Source: Aliarcobacter cibarius (GTDB taxonomy: Bacteria > Campylobacterota > Campylobacteria > Campylobacterales > Arcobacteraceae). From it: a stretch of DNA of 64,000 nt. The DNA lies in NCBI RefSeq assembly GCF_013372265.1, contig NZ_CP054051.1, positions 62,001-126,000 of the forward strand, in the 5' to 3' direction. Position 1 is the first letter of the stretch, and each line of letters begins with the position of its first letter. The position numbers and the translations under genes were made by a program. The notes under the pieces were generated by a model. That model searched no databases. It was not told where the DNA came from and saw only the letters and a program-made list of their open reading frames with translations. This document shows positions 9,836 through 21,600 of the stretch, piece by piece.

Positions 9836-11305
9836 CCCGCATTATGCAATAGCTAAATAAGAATCTAAAATAAAGTACCATAAAATAACACTTCATAAGC
9901 ATTCATAAGGAACACCAAATGGGTGAATTAAAAATTGAGTATTCTGATAAAAAAGTTACACCATTTGGTGGGATGAAATTATTAAAAAATTTTATAGATA
10001 AAACAAGAGTAATTGAAGATTTAAAAAGTGTAAATTTACCTATTGGATTTTCAAATAGAGCATATGATCCAATAAATATTATTCAAGGATTTTGGTTAGC
10101 TATATTTACAGGAGCAAGTAGATATATCCATGCCGATTGGTTAAGATATGATACAACATTACAAACAATATTTGAAATAGATAAATTGCCAAGTCAATCA
10201 ACATATAGCAGATTTTTTCATAAATTTAATATTGAAAAGAATTCTGAAATATTTCCAATATTACAACAAAAATTCCTTTCACAACTAGATGTAGGACCAC
10301 TAACAATTGATTTAGATTCAACAGTAATAACAAGATATGGTGAACAAGAAGGAGCTAAGAAAGGTTATAACCCTAAAAAACCTGGTAGAAACTCACATCA
10401 TCCAATTATTGCATTTATAGATCAAACAAAAATGATAGCAAATACATGGATGAGAAGTGGTAATACTAGTTCACTTAATAATTATGACGCATTTTTAAAT
10501 GAGACATTTGATATATGCTTAAAAGATAAAAAAGTTGGACTTGTAAGAGCAGATAGTGGATTTTATTCACAAGAATTCTTAGAATGGTTTGAAAAAAGAG
10601 GTATTAATTATATTGTGGCTGTAAAATTTTATGAAAATATAAAATACACCATTGGAAATATAACTAAGTGGATTAAAATCACAAAAGGACTTGATGTAGC
10701 AAGCCTAAGATTTAAACCTGATAACGGAAGTGAAAGAAGATATATAATTGTTAGAAAATTAAGTGAAGAATACCCAAAATCAGGTGGTAAACTTCTATTC
10801 GATGAACCTATATATAGATATAGTGCTTATGTTACTAATATTGAACTGCCAGTTGATCAAATTTATAATATATATAACACAAGAGCTGATTGTGAAAATA
10901 GAATAAAAGAACTTAAATATGATTTTGGAGCTGATAACTTCTGCTTAAAAGATTTTTATGCCACAGAAGCCTCTTTTAGATTTATTATGATGGCATACAA
11001 TATTATGGCACTTTTTAAACATGAAGTAGTAAATTCAAATATGATGCTTTCAACACTACGATCCTATTGCTTTGCATTAGGATCTTGGATAACAGAACAT
11101 TCAAATCAAAAAGTACTAAAAATATCACTTCCACAAAAAAGAAGAACTTGGATGAATGGTTTATTTGAAAACGTAAAACAAAGTCAAATTCCCTTTAAGT
11201 ATACATAGATAATTTTCAATAAAAATACTTAAAAATTACAGAGAAAATCTATAACTTTTAGTTATAAATAAATATTTTATTGCTTCTTCTATTGCATAAT
11301 CTGGG
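9836..11305 (+). mobile_element. Complete IS1380-family element, 1470 bp, inserted in tolC
   Basis: The left end CCCGCATTATGCAATAG and the right end CTATTGCATAATCTGGG (11289-11305) are near-perfect inverted repeats. The 5-bp duplication TTTAT flanks both sides (9831-9835 and 11306-11310), as known for ISEcp1-like members of this family. One intact transposase gene is inside. The clean duplication and undisturbed host frame mark a recent insertion. Two damaged relatives lie at 300-744 and 897-1021. Confidence 0.92.
9919..11208 (+). CDS. IS1380-family transposase
   Basis: A 429-residue DDE transposase starting MGELKIEYSDKKVTPFGG with AAGGA upstream. The catalytic core is visible as TIDLDSTVITRYG near residue 130 (first Asp), VRADSGFYSQEF near residue 212 (second Asp), and DCENRIKELKYDF near residue 330 (Glu). 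The segment GAKKGYNPKKPGRNSHHP between the first two is a hallmark of IS1380 enzymes. It is complete and flanked by good inverted repeats, so the element is probably mobile and could also mobilise the 445-bp derivative at 300-744. Confidence 0.9.
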   Translation: MGELKIEYSDKKVTPFGGMKLLKNFIDKTRVIEDLKSVNLPIGFSNRAYDPINIIQGFWLAIFTGASRYIHADWLRYDTTLQTIFEIDKLPSQSTYSRFFHKFNIEKNSEIFPILQQKFLSQLDVGPLTIDLDSTVITRYGEQEGAKKGYNPKKPGRNSHHPIIAFIDQTKMIANTWMRSGNTSSLNNYDAFLNETFDICLKDKKVGLVRADSGFYSQEFLEWFEKRGINYIVAVKFYENIKYTIGNITKWIKITKGLDVASLRFKPDNGSERRYIIVRKLSEEYPKSGGKLLFDEPIYRYSAYVTNIELPVDQIYNIYNTRADCENRIKELKYDFGADNFCLKDFYATEASFRFIMMAYNIMALFKHEVVNSNMMLSTLRSYCFALGSWITEHSNQKVLKISLPQKRRTWMNGLFENVKQSQIPFKYT

Positions 11306-11918
11306 TTTATCAATAGTAAAATTTAATCAAGCTAAAAAAGAGTATTTTTTAGCAAAAGAATATTTAGATGTTGCAGATGATATTTATGATTTAACTAAAA
11401 TAGAAAATGAAGTAAATATTAATAGTAGATTAATTCTAATAAAAGAGAAATTAAATAACATTCTAGCAACATTAAGATACTCAGCATCATATGCGAATGT
11501 TCAAAATAGTTATGGAAGAATATTTGCATCTTTAGGAATTAATGAAAATAAAAAAGTGCTTGTTGATAAAGTAGAAGATACAACAGTTACTAAAGCATCA
11601 TTAACTGAAGATAAAAAAATATTAGAAGAAACTTCAAAAGTAGTTAATGAAATTGAAGAAATACCACAAAATAATAATACGATAGTACAAAAAGAAATAA
11701 AGTCTACAATACAAGAAGATTCTTTGTTTAATAAAAATTTTAATAATTCAAAAATTAAGATTTATAAAGATGAAAAATTATTAATTAATGATAAAGAATA
11801 TATTGTAAAAGAATCTGATGATATTTCAAAAATTGCAAAACAAAATGGAATGTCTATAAAACAAATAGTAATTGATAATTTTTGGTTAGTCGAAAAAGAT
11901 AGAATTGAATTTAAATAA
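11306..11918 (+). pseudogene. TolC-family protein, 3' part with C-terminal LysM-like domain
   Basis: This is the rest of the IS-interrupted TolC. The frame resumes at the second TTTAT copy as SIVKFNQAKKEYFLAKEYL and so on, with the closing TolC helices up to about residue 480 of the reconstructed protein. An acidic/Lys-rich linker follows. The last ~45 residues read KEYIVKESDDISKIAKQNG and MSIKQIVIDNFW. This looks like a LysM fold (YxVkxGDxlxxIAxxxgxsxxxixxxN), which in other proteins binds peptidoglycan; it is an unusual tail for a TolC. The next gene starts 8 bp after the stop. Without the IS the gene would open the operon. Confidence 0.75.
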
Positions 11919-11926
11919 GAGGTTAT

Positions 11927-12640
11927 TTGATGAAAAAAATTTTAAGTTTTTTTTTAATATTCACAGCTATGTATGCAAGTGAAAATGAGACAGCAAGAGC
12001 AGTAATAATTTCACTTGATAGAACAGTTCTTTCAAGCGAAATAGCTGGAGAAATTATTGAATTGTCCAAATTTGAAGGAGATTCTTTTAAAAAAGATGAG
12101 ATATTAATAAAAATTGATTGTGGAGTTTATAAAGCTCAAAAAAGAAAAATTGATGTTGAAAAAGAGATAGCAAAGTTAGAAGTTGAAAAAAATAAAAAGC
12201 TTGATACTTTTGGTTCTATTGGAACTTTTGAAATTCAAATATCTCAAGAAAATTTAAATAAACAAAAAGCAGAGAGTGATATAGCTGCTATTAATATTTC
12301 AAGATGTGAAATAAAAGCTCCATTTGATGGTAGAATAGCAAGTAAAAAAGTGTCAAAATACCAAAGTATTAAACCACAAGATGAACTTTTAGAAATAGTT
12401 GGATTAGATAATCTTGAAGTAAAAGTGGTTGTTCCTTCTTCTTGGCTTGTTTGGTTAAAAAAAGGAATGGAATTTAATTTAAGTATTGATGAAACTCAAA
12501 AGGTAGTAAAAGCTCAGATTGTACAAATTGATTCAGTTGTTGATCCAACAAGCCAAACGATATCTATAAGAGCAAAATTAATAAAACCTTTTGAAAATAT
12601 AATTCCAGGAATGAGTGCAACAGCAACATTTTATAAATAA
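11927..12640 (+). CDS. Periplasmic adaptor (HlyD/RND membrane-fusion type)
   Basis: 237 residues with an N-terminal signal peptide (about 1-17, ending MYASE). The barrel-sandwich (lipoyl-like) halves are visible as SSEIAGEIIELSKFEGDSFK near residues 35-55 and IKAPFDGRIASKKVSKYQSI near 125-145. A short helical hairpin lies between them and a beta-barrel segment (VVPSSWLVWLKKG) follows. Such proteins bridge an inner-membrane exporter to TolC. The size is at the short end for the family and no inner-membrane partner pump is adjacent. It begins 8 bp after tolC and ends 25 bp before the giant gene, so it is in the same operon. Confidence 0.85.
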   Translation: MMKKILSFFLIFTAMYASENETARAVIISLDRTVLSSEIAGEIIELSKFEGDSFKKDEILIKIDCGVYKAQKRKIDVEKEIAKLEVEKNKKLDTFGSIGTFEIQISQENLNKQKAESDIAAINISRCEIKAPFDGRIASKKVSKYQSIKPQDELLEIVGLDNLEVKVVVPSSWLVWLKKGMEFNLSIDETQKVVKAQIVQIDSVVDPTSQTISIRAKLIKPFENIIPGMSATATFYK

Positions 12641-12665
12641 AATAGCTAATAAGGGGTATTGAGTT

Positions 12666-15600
12666 ATGAAAAAAAGAAATTTAAAAAAACCTATTATAAG
12701 TGCTTTAGAGCAAAGAATTCTTTTTGATGGAGCTGCTATTGCTACAGCTGTTGATGCATTAGATGAAAGTAGTTTTTCTTCAAATAACAACAATCCTCAA
12801 GCTACTTCTACACAAAATGATGTAACACAAAATAATGCTGAAAATAGCGTACACAAAATACAAGTACAAGCAGTACAAGGGTTTGAAACAACTAGAAGAG
12901 AAGTTGCTTTTGTTGATGTGACAGTTAGTGATTATCAAACTTTAGTTGATGGTGTAGGTGAGGGTGTTGAAGTATATCTAGTAAGTTCGCTAGATGATAT
13001 AAACTCTATATTAAAAAGTGAAACAAATATAGATGGAATACATATTTTATCACATGGAAATGTAGGTGAGATAACAGTAGGAAATGATGTATTAAATCAA
13101 AATACATTAAATAGTTTTGATACTGTTTTACAAACTATGAAAAACTCTTTATCAGAAAATGGAGATATATTACTGTATGGATGTAATGTAGCAAGTGATG
13201 GAACAGGTCAAGAGTTTATAGATACTTTGGCTTTTATAACAGAGGCTGATGTTGCAGCTTCAAATGATGTAACTGGAAATTCTAATGTAAATGGTGATTG
13301 GGATTTAGAAATTCAAAAGGGAAGTATTGAAACTTCTACTATAGTGGTTGAAAACTATAATTATTCATTAGCTCCATCTATTAGTGGATTAACTAATATT
13401 AGTTTTACAGAACATGATCCAAAAATAACAGCTGCAAGTTCTATCTCTTTTAGTGGAGGTGCAAACTATGGAAATGGATATATAGAATTTAAAGTTTCAT
13501 CAAATATGGATGTGGGAGATAGATTATCTATAGATTCAGGTGGAAGTGTTACAGTTACTGGAAATAATGTTTATTATAATGGTACATTAGTTGGTACAAT
13601 AGACTCAACTTATAATGGAGAGAGTGGAAAAGCTTTAAGAATTAATCTTTTAAATCAAACAATCGCAGGAACTTCTCCTGTAACAAATGGTGATTTTAGT
13701 GCTGGAATGACAGGATGGACAAGTGTTTTATCTCATATTGATTTAGGAGTTACACAAATAGCAGGATGGAATACACCAAGTGATTCATTAATAACTTATC
13801 CTTCTTCTACACCAGGAAATGATGATAATGATTTAGTTAGTGGTTTTGATAATCCATATGTTGGAGTAGATAGTGGTAGATTAAAATTAGAAGAGACAAA
13901 TTTAACAACTACTGGATTTGGAGTTGCTCATGGTCCAGCAGCTTATAGTGATATTTTTAGTGCTACAACAGGAATGGTTTTAAAATTTGATTGGCAAGCA
14001 AATAATGTAAATGATGATTATCATGTTGTAGGTTATTTATTAAATACATCAAATGGTGCAATTTCTATTGCTTTACAATCTTATGGAACTACTGGATCTG
14101 GAACTGCTTCTGTTACTGTACCAACATCTGGAAATTATAGATTTGTTTTTGTATCAGGAACCTTTGATGCTACAGGAGGAACTGTAGCAGGTGCTTCTAT
14201 GTATATCGATAATATAAGAGTTGAAGATCCTTTTGTAACAGATGCTGTAGTAACTGAAATAGCGAGACAAATTGATTATATAAATTCAACAGATGATTTG
14301 AATATAAATAAAATTGTAACAGTAACAGCTAAAAATAGTTTAAATGAGACAACCAGTTCTAATTTTAATATCAATGTAACAACTAGTAATGACTTACCAT
14401 ATATTTCAGGAAAAGAAACAGTAACTGTAAATGAAGATACTTCTATTACAATTTCAGGTTTAACAGTTGGTGATAAAGATATTGGAGGTGGTAATTTAAC
14501 TGTTACAATAGATGCAAATAATGGAACTTTAAGTTTAGGAAATTCAGCTGGAGTAACTACTTCATGGGATGCTGTAAATAAAACTTTAAAAATAACAGGA
14601 ACAGTAACAAATTTGAATAATGCACTTGCAACACTTAGATATCAAGGTGATTCAAATTGGTCTGGACAGGATCCCTTGACAATTACTATAAATGATGGTC
14701 AAGGAAGTGGTGAACAACCATATAGAATAAACCAAACTGGAAAATTTTTCAATCCTGATAATGGACACTATTATGAGTTTGTAAGTGCTTCAGGAATTAC
14801 TTGGGATCAAGCTAAAACAAATGCAGAATCTAGAACTCTTTATGGATTAAATGGTTATCTTGTTACAATTACTTCAGATAGTGAAAATACTCTTATTACT
14901 TCTATGTCTGGTGGAAACGGTTGGATTGGAGCTAGTGATGCAGAAAATGAAGGAACTTGGAAATGGGTTACAGGTCCTGAGGCAGGTACTCAATTTTGGG
15001 CGGGTGATCCAAATGCAGGAACAAGTTCTACAACAAAATATGGTTCTTCATTTAATGGAGAGTATTCAAATTGGGCGAATAATGAACCGAATAATTCTGA
15101 TTCTTCAAGAGGAGGAGAGGATGTTGCACACTTTTATTATGATGGAATAAATGCTGGGAAATGGAATGATTTTAATGCAAATAATACAAGTTCAATATCT
15201 GGATATATAGTTGAATATGGTGGATATGGTGGAACTTTAGCCGCTGCAAATCTTACAGTTAGAGTGTTAATTGTAAATGATTTACCAGTAAATAATATTC
15301 CAACAGCTAGAACAACAAATGAAGATGTAAATATAGTTTTTTCAACTGTAAATGGTAATGCAATAAGTATTAGTGATAATGATGCTTTAAATGACCCATC
15401 AGTAATTTTAACAACAACTTTATCAATTGGAAGTGGAAAAGGAACTTTAACACTAAGTGAAGGAAGTGGAGCTACTATTACAAATAATGGTTCAACAACA
15501 GTTCAAATAACAGGAACAGTTGCACAAATAAATGCAAGTTTAGAAGGATTGACTTATACTCCAACTTTAAATGCAAATGGAACAGCGTATACGACATTAG

Positions 15601-18600
15601 TTATCACTACAAATGATGGTATAGCAACTGATACAGATAGTGTTATTATAAATATAACTCCAGTTGATGATAAACCTGTAGCAAATGCTATGGCTGCTAC
15701 AGTTGGTCCAAATTCAAAACAATCTTTTGACCAATTTCAACCTAATTTCACAGATATTGATAATGATGTGATGACGGAAGCTTATCAATTAGAAATTATC
15801 TCTTTGCCAACAGTTGGTAAATTTCAAGTATATGATGGAAGTGGTGATAAAGCAGATGATTCTAACTGGATTGATATTTCAGATATTTCAACTTTAACAC
15901 AAGCTTCAGGATATACATTACAAAATAGTAGATTAGTTATTTCAATGGCTAATTTGAATAATTATCGTTTTGATGCAGGGGATAATTCAGGACAAAGTAC
16001 AAATGTTAACTGGCGTGTAATGACAATTGGTGATACAAATGATTTAACTGGATGGTCAAATACAGCAACGGGAGTAGTTACTATTTTAGATAGTAATTCA
16101 AATGCTGCTCCTATTGTAAATATTTACAATGGAAATGATTTATTAAATAATGGAAGTATCACAATAACTGAAGATTCAAGTGCAAACTCTATCAAACTTA
16201 TTTTTAGTGACGATTTCACACCTGAAGAGTATATACAAGGAATAGTAAGTTCTAGTAATACAAACTTACTTGATATGAGTGGTATTTCTATGATTAGAAG
16301 TACTACTAATTCACCAGGAGATACAGTAACTTTTACTTTTACACCTAAAGCTAATATGTATGGTTCTACAGTTATTACACTAGGAGCTAGTGATGGAGAT
16401 AAAACTACAACTCAAAGTTTTACACTAAATGTAACATCTGTAAATGAACAAGCAATTGTAGATAATTTTACAAGAACTATAAATGAAGATACATCTTTTA
16501 GTTTTGCGACTATAAATCCAGCTGATATTTACCATGATGCAAATGATGTAAATAATAATGCAAATGTAAGTGCTGTTGATTATAATTCTCAAATGGCGAT
16601 AATTCAAGATGCTATGATGAATCCATCTGATACGGATAAACAAGCAGCAAAAATAACAGCTATAGAGACTTTAGTTGAGGCAAACTATTTTCCTCAATCA
16701 TTTATAATTGATACTTTACCAACAAATGGTGATTTATATTTAGATGGAATTAAAATAGAGAGTACAAACTATACTATTGCAATTGCAAATTTAGAAAAAT
16801 TAGTTTATCAACCAGACTTAAACTATTTTGGAACAGACAGTTTTACTTGGCATGCTTTAGATAAAGAGGGTTTAGCAACTACTATTAAAACAGCTACTTT
16901 TACAATAGATGCCGTAAATGATGCACCAGTTATTACAACTCCTTCAGTTATACAAATAGTTGATTCTTCAGGTGCTTCAATAAATGGAACTGTAAATACT
17001 TCATTAGTGGCTAGTGATGTTGATAATGTAAATTTAACTTATAAAATAGATTCAGGAGCAGGTGTTTTAGTTTCAACTATGGTTGGAACTTATGGAACAT
17101 TAGTTATAAATAGTTCAACAGGAGATTATCAATTTATTCCAAATCAAAGTGCAATTACAGCTTTAGATGCAAATACAACAGAGACTTTTATATTAAATGT
17201 AAGTGATGGAGAGTTAAGTGATACAACTACTTTAACAATAAATATAACAGCCGCAGCTGAAACAGCTTCAACATATATAGAACAAGCAGATTCAACACTT
17301 ATTTTAACTGATACGACTATAAATACTGAACATTTTTATGGTGGAGGATTTATAGAATTTAACCTAAATAGTTCAACTTCAAGTGAAACTTTAGGAATTC
17401 AAAAAGTAACGACACCAGATATTACAGCTGATACTGTAAGTATTGTTGGAAATTCTGTTTATTTAGGAAATGGAACAAGTGCAAGTGTTATTGGACAAAT
17501 AGATGCTGTTTATAATGGTGAAAATGGACAAAAATTAAAAATAAATTTTTCAGTTGATTTTGCCAATGGAAACTTTAATTCAGCAAATAGTTCAGTTGGA
17601 CTTTTAAGTTCTACAACAAATGCTATAGTAAATATTGATGGTTGGACTATTGTAAATGGTAGGGTAAATTTAGGAGTTGATACAATAGCAGGACTTGCAA
17701 CACCAGAAGATACAACAAATCCATCAAGAGTAATAGCAGCAACTGATAAAGATGGAGATACTCTAAGAAGAGAAACATATTATACATACATAAATAATGA
17801 TGGTGGAAATGATAATTCTATAAAAATGAATTCAAGTTTAACATCAACAAGTGGATATGCGATAGTTAGAGGACCATATATTTATTCTGATTCAGCTGTA
17901 TCTTTAAAAGTTGGAGATACTGTTCAATTTGATTGGAAAGCGCAAGGTGGTGGAGATGCTTATGATGTATTTGGTTATATAGTTGATGTAAACAATCCAT
18001 CTAATTATCAAATAATATTAAATCGAACAGGTGCAAATGCAAGTGCTATGACAAACTGGGCAACAGAATCTATAACTGTATCAACAGATGGAGATTATAA
18101 ATTTGTGTTTGTTTCAGGTTCTTGGGATGCAACAGGTGGAAAAGCCTTAGGAGCTCAACTTTACATAGATGATGTAAAAGTTACTCAAGCTAATCCAACT
18201 GCTGGATTGACTTCAGATGTTTTAGAAAAAATTGCACAAAAAGTGACTTATCAAAATAGTTCAGATTTAAGTGCTACAAATGGAGTTTTAAATAAAACTG
18301 TAACTATTACAACTTCTTCAGGAGATTCTACACCAGTAGTTCATAGTTCAACAAAAGCACTGAATATTCAAGAGGTAAATGATAGTGTAACTTTAGTATC
18401 AAGCGTATCAAATATTTATTATACAGATACAGATGGAGTTGATAATTTTTCTAATACAACAGGGAAATTAACTGCAACAGATGCTGATAGTGGAACTACA
18501 TTTACATATGGAATAAATGGAGCTACTTCAAATGGTGATGGAACAGTTTCAAAAGCTGGAACTTATGGAACTTTAACTATTAATAGTTCAACAGGCGAAT

Positions 18601-21600
18601 ACACTTTTGTTCCAAATTCAAATGCTATTAATGCTTTATCTTCAAATGTAACAGAAACATTTACCTTTAATGTAAGTGATGGAAGTGGTTCAAGTGATTC
18701 AAAAGTTTTAACTATAAATATTGAATCAGTAAATGATGCCCCACTTTTAGGAGGAGTTGTTTCATCTCCTACTTTTACAGAAAATGGAGCTGCTACTTTA
18801 ATTGATAAAACTATAACAATTACTGATTTAGAAGGTACAAGTTATGATAGTGGATATGTTGCTTTTAAAATTTCACAAAATGCACAAGTAGAAGATAAAT
18901 TATCAATTTTAAATGTTGGTGGTATTAGTTTAAGTGGAAATAATGTAACTTATGGTGGAGTTATAATAGGAGTTGTTGATTCAACTTATAATGGACAAAA
19001 TGGAAAAGAGTTAAGGGTTAATCTAAACTCAAATGCCTATTCATCACAAGTTCAAGCTTTAGCAAGAGCGATTGCATTTTCAAATCCAACAGATGATTTA
19101 AGCTCTAATGCAAGAACAATTGAGATAAAAGTAAGTGATGGTGGAAATGGTGGTGAAACAACTGCTAGATATAGTACAAAAGAGGCTGTTGTAAATATTC
19201 AAACAATAAATGATTTACCACAAATTAGTTTAGGAAATGAGAGTTTAATAGTTGAAAAATCGATAGTTTCAAATCCAAACGGTATGTTGCCTTTAGGTTC
19301 AATGATAAATTTTGCTGATTTAGATGGAGATATTTTAACTGTAAGAATTGAAACAACAAATTATGGTTCAATTAATATAAATGATTCAATTTTAAATGGA
19401 GTAAATGCCTCTTCAATTAGTGGAAATAACTCAAGAGTTGTTACGTTAACAGGAACGATAGAGCAAATAAATACTACTTTAAATGCTTCAAATGGTATTA
19501 GTTACACAGCTGGTTTTGGAAATGACTTTATAACTCCTGGTGCTGATTATTTAAAAGTAACTGCAACTGATGATTTAGGAGGAGTTAGTACTTCTCAAAA
19601 ATTAGTTATGGTTTTACCTGCAATTCCAAATGCTCAAAGTGACAATATTATTGGAAAAGAAGATAATGATATTTTAATAGATATTGATTCTTTAATTTTA
19701 GATGTAAATGATACAAATATAAACTATATATTTGGGACAGGAACACCTGATATTACAGATATAAATGGAACAGTAATAACAGCTGGAACTATAACAGCTT
19801 TTGATAGTAGTAAATATATCTATGCAGATTATGATATCAACGGTGATGGAAATATAGATTCAACTGATACTTCAAAAGTTATTGGATTTGAATTAACAAA
19901 TGGAAAACTTATTTTTAATAATGATAGAAATTTAGTTGATGATAGAGATTTTGCTCAATTTACATTTATTCCAAATGAAAATTGGTCAGGAGTAGAAACT
20001 TTCTTATACAAATTCTCTTCGGATCAAAAAACAAGTAATATAGCTCAAATTGCAATATTTGTTACTCCGGTAAATGACGCGCCAGTTGTTTCAATAGGAA
20101 ATAGTTCTATTACAATAAATGAAGATAACTCTTTTGTATTTAATAATACAAATGCAATTAATTTAGCTGATATTGATGCTGTTGATTCAACTCAAATTTT
20201 AGATTTAACTTTAAGAGTTAATGAAGGAAAATTAGAATTATCACAACTAAGTGGATTAACAGTTTTAGAAGGGGCAAATAATACATCAATTATAAAAGTT
20301 CAAGGAACTTTGACAGACCTTCAAACAGCTATCAATAATCTAAAATATACGCCAAATCAAGATTATAATGGAAGTGATAGTTTAACTATTAAGTTAAATG
20401 ATAAATCAAATGTAGGTGAGGGTAATATTTTAGAAGATGAAAAAACTATAAATATTACAATAAATGCTGTAAATGATGCACCTGTATTTACAAATCAATC
20501 TGAAAATACAGTTGAAGGAAACACAATAACTGGAGTATTACCAGCAAGTGATGTTGATAGTACTTCAATTTCTTTTAGTGTAAATGGTACAGCACCAACA
20601 GGATTTATATTAAATAATGATGGTTCATATAGTTTTGATACTTCTAGTTATAACTATATAGGAGAGGGTGAAACTGATACTATTATTATCCCAATAAATG
20701 TAAGAGATGCTGAAGGTTTAGTTACAACTGCTAATTTCTCTGTAACAATCACAGGTACAAATGATGCACCAACAATCCAAATAGTAGATGTAAGTGGAAT
20801 AATTACAGATGGAATAAAATTAAGTGATAATGGAAGTATTACATTTGTAGATTTAGATTTAACGGATAGACCAGTAGCAACAGAAGTTACAAAAAGTGTA
20901 AGTGCAATAGGACAAGATGGAATAACAACATTAGTATTAACAGAGCAACAACGAAGTGATATAGAGAATGCCTTCAATATTGTAAATGTAAATACAAATA
21001 CAAACAATGGAACAATAACTTGGGATTACACAATAAGCCAAGATAAGATAAATTTCCTAGGAAAAGGTGAAGTAGTAACAGCAGTATTTACAATAAGCGT
21101 AATAGATGATGAAGGAGCTATTGCAACACAAGATGTAACAGTGACAATCACAGGTACAAATGATGCACCAACAATCCAAATAGTAGATGTAAGTGGAATA
21201 ATTACAGATGGAATAAAATTAAGTGATAATGGAAGTATTACATTTGTAGATTTAGATTTAACGGATAGACCAGTAGCAACAGAAGTTACAAAAAGTGTAA
21301 GTGCAATAGGACAAGATGGAATAACAACATTAGTATTAACAGAGCAACAACGAAGTGATATAGAGAATGCCTTCAATATTGTAAATGTAAATACAAATAC
21401 AAACAATGGAACAATAACTTGGGATTACACAATAAGCCAAGATAAGATAAATTTCCTAGGAAAAGGTGAAGTAGTAACAGCAGTATTTACAATAAGCGTA
21501 ATAGATGATGAAGGAGCTATTGCAACACAAGATGTAACAGTGACAATCACAGGTACAAATGATGCACCAACAATCCAAATAGTAGATGTAAGTGGAATAA

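Noticed and set aside
14851-15150. 99-residue plus-strand frame inside the giant gene
   Set aside because: Out-of-frame shadow of the lectin-like domain region; no start signals.
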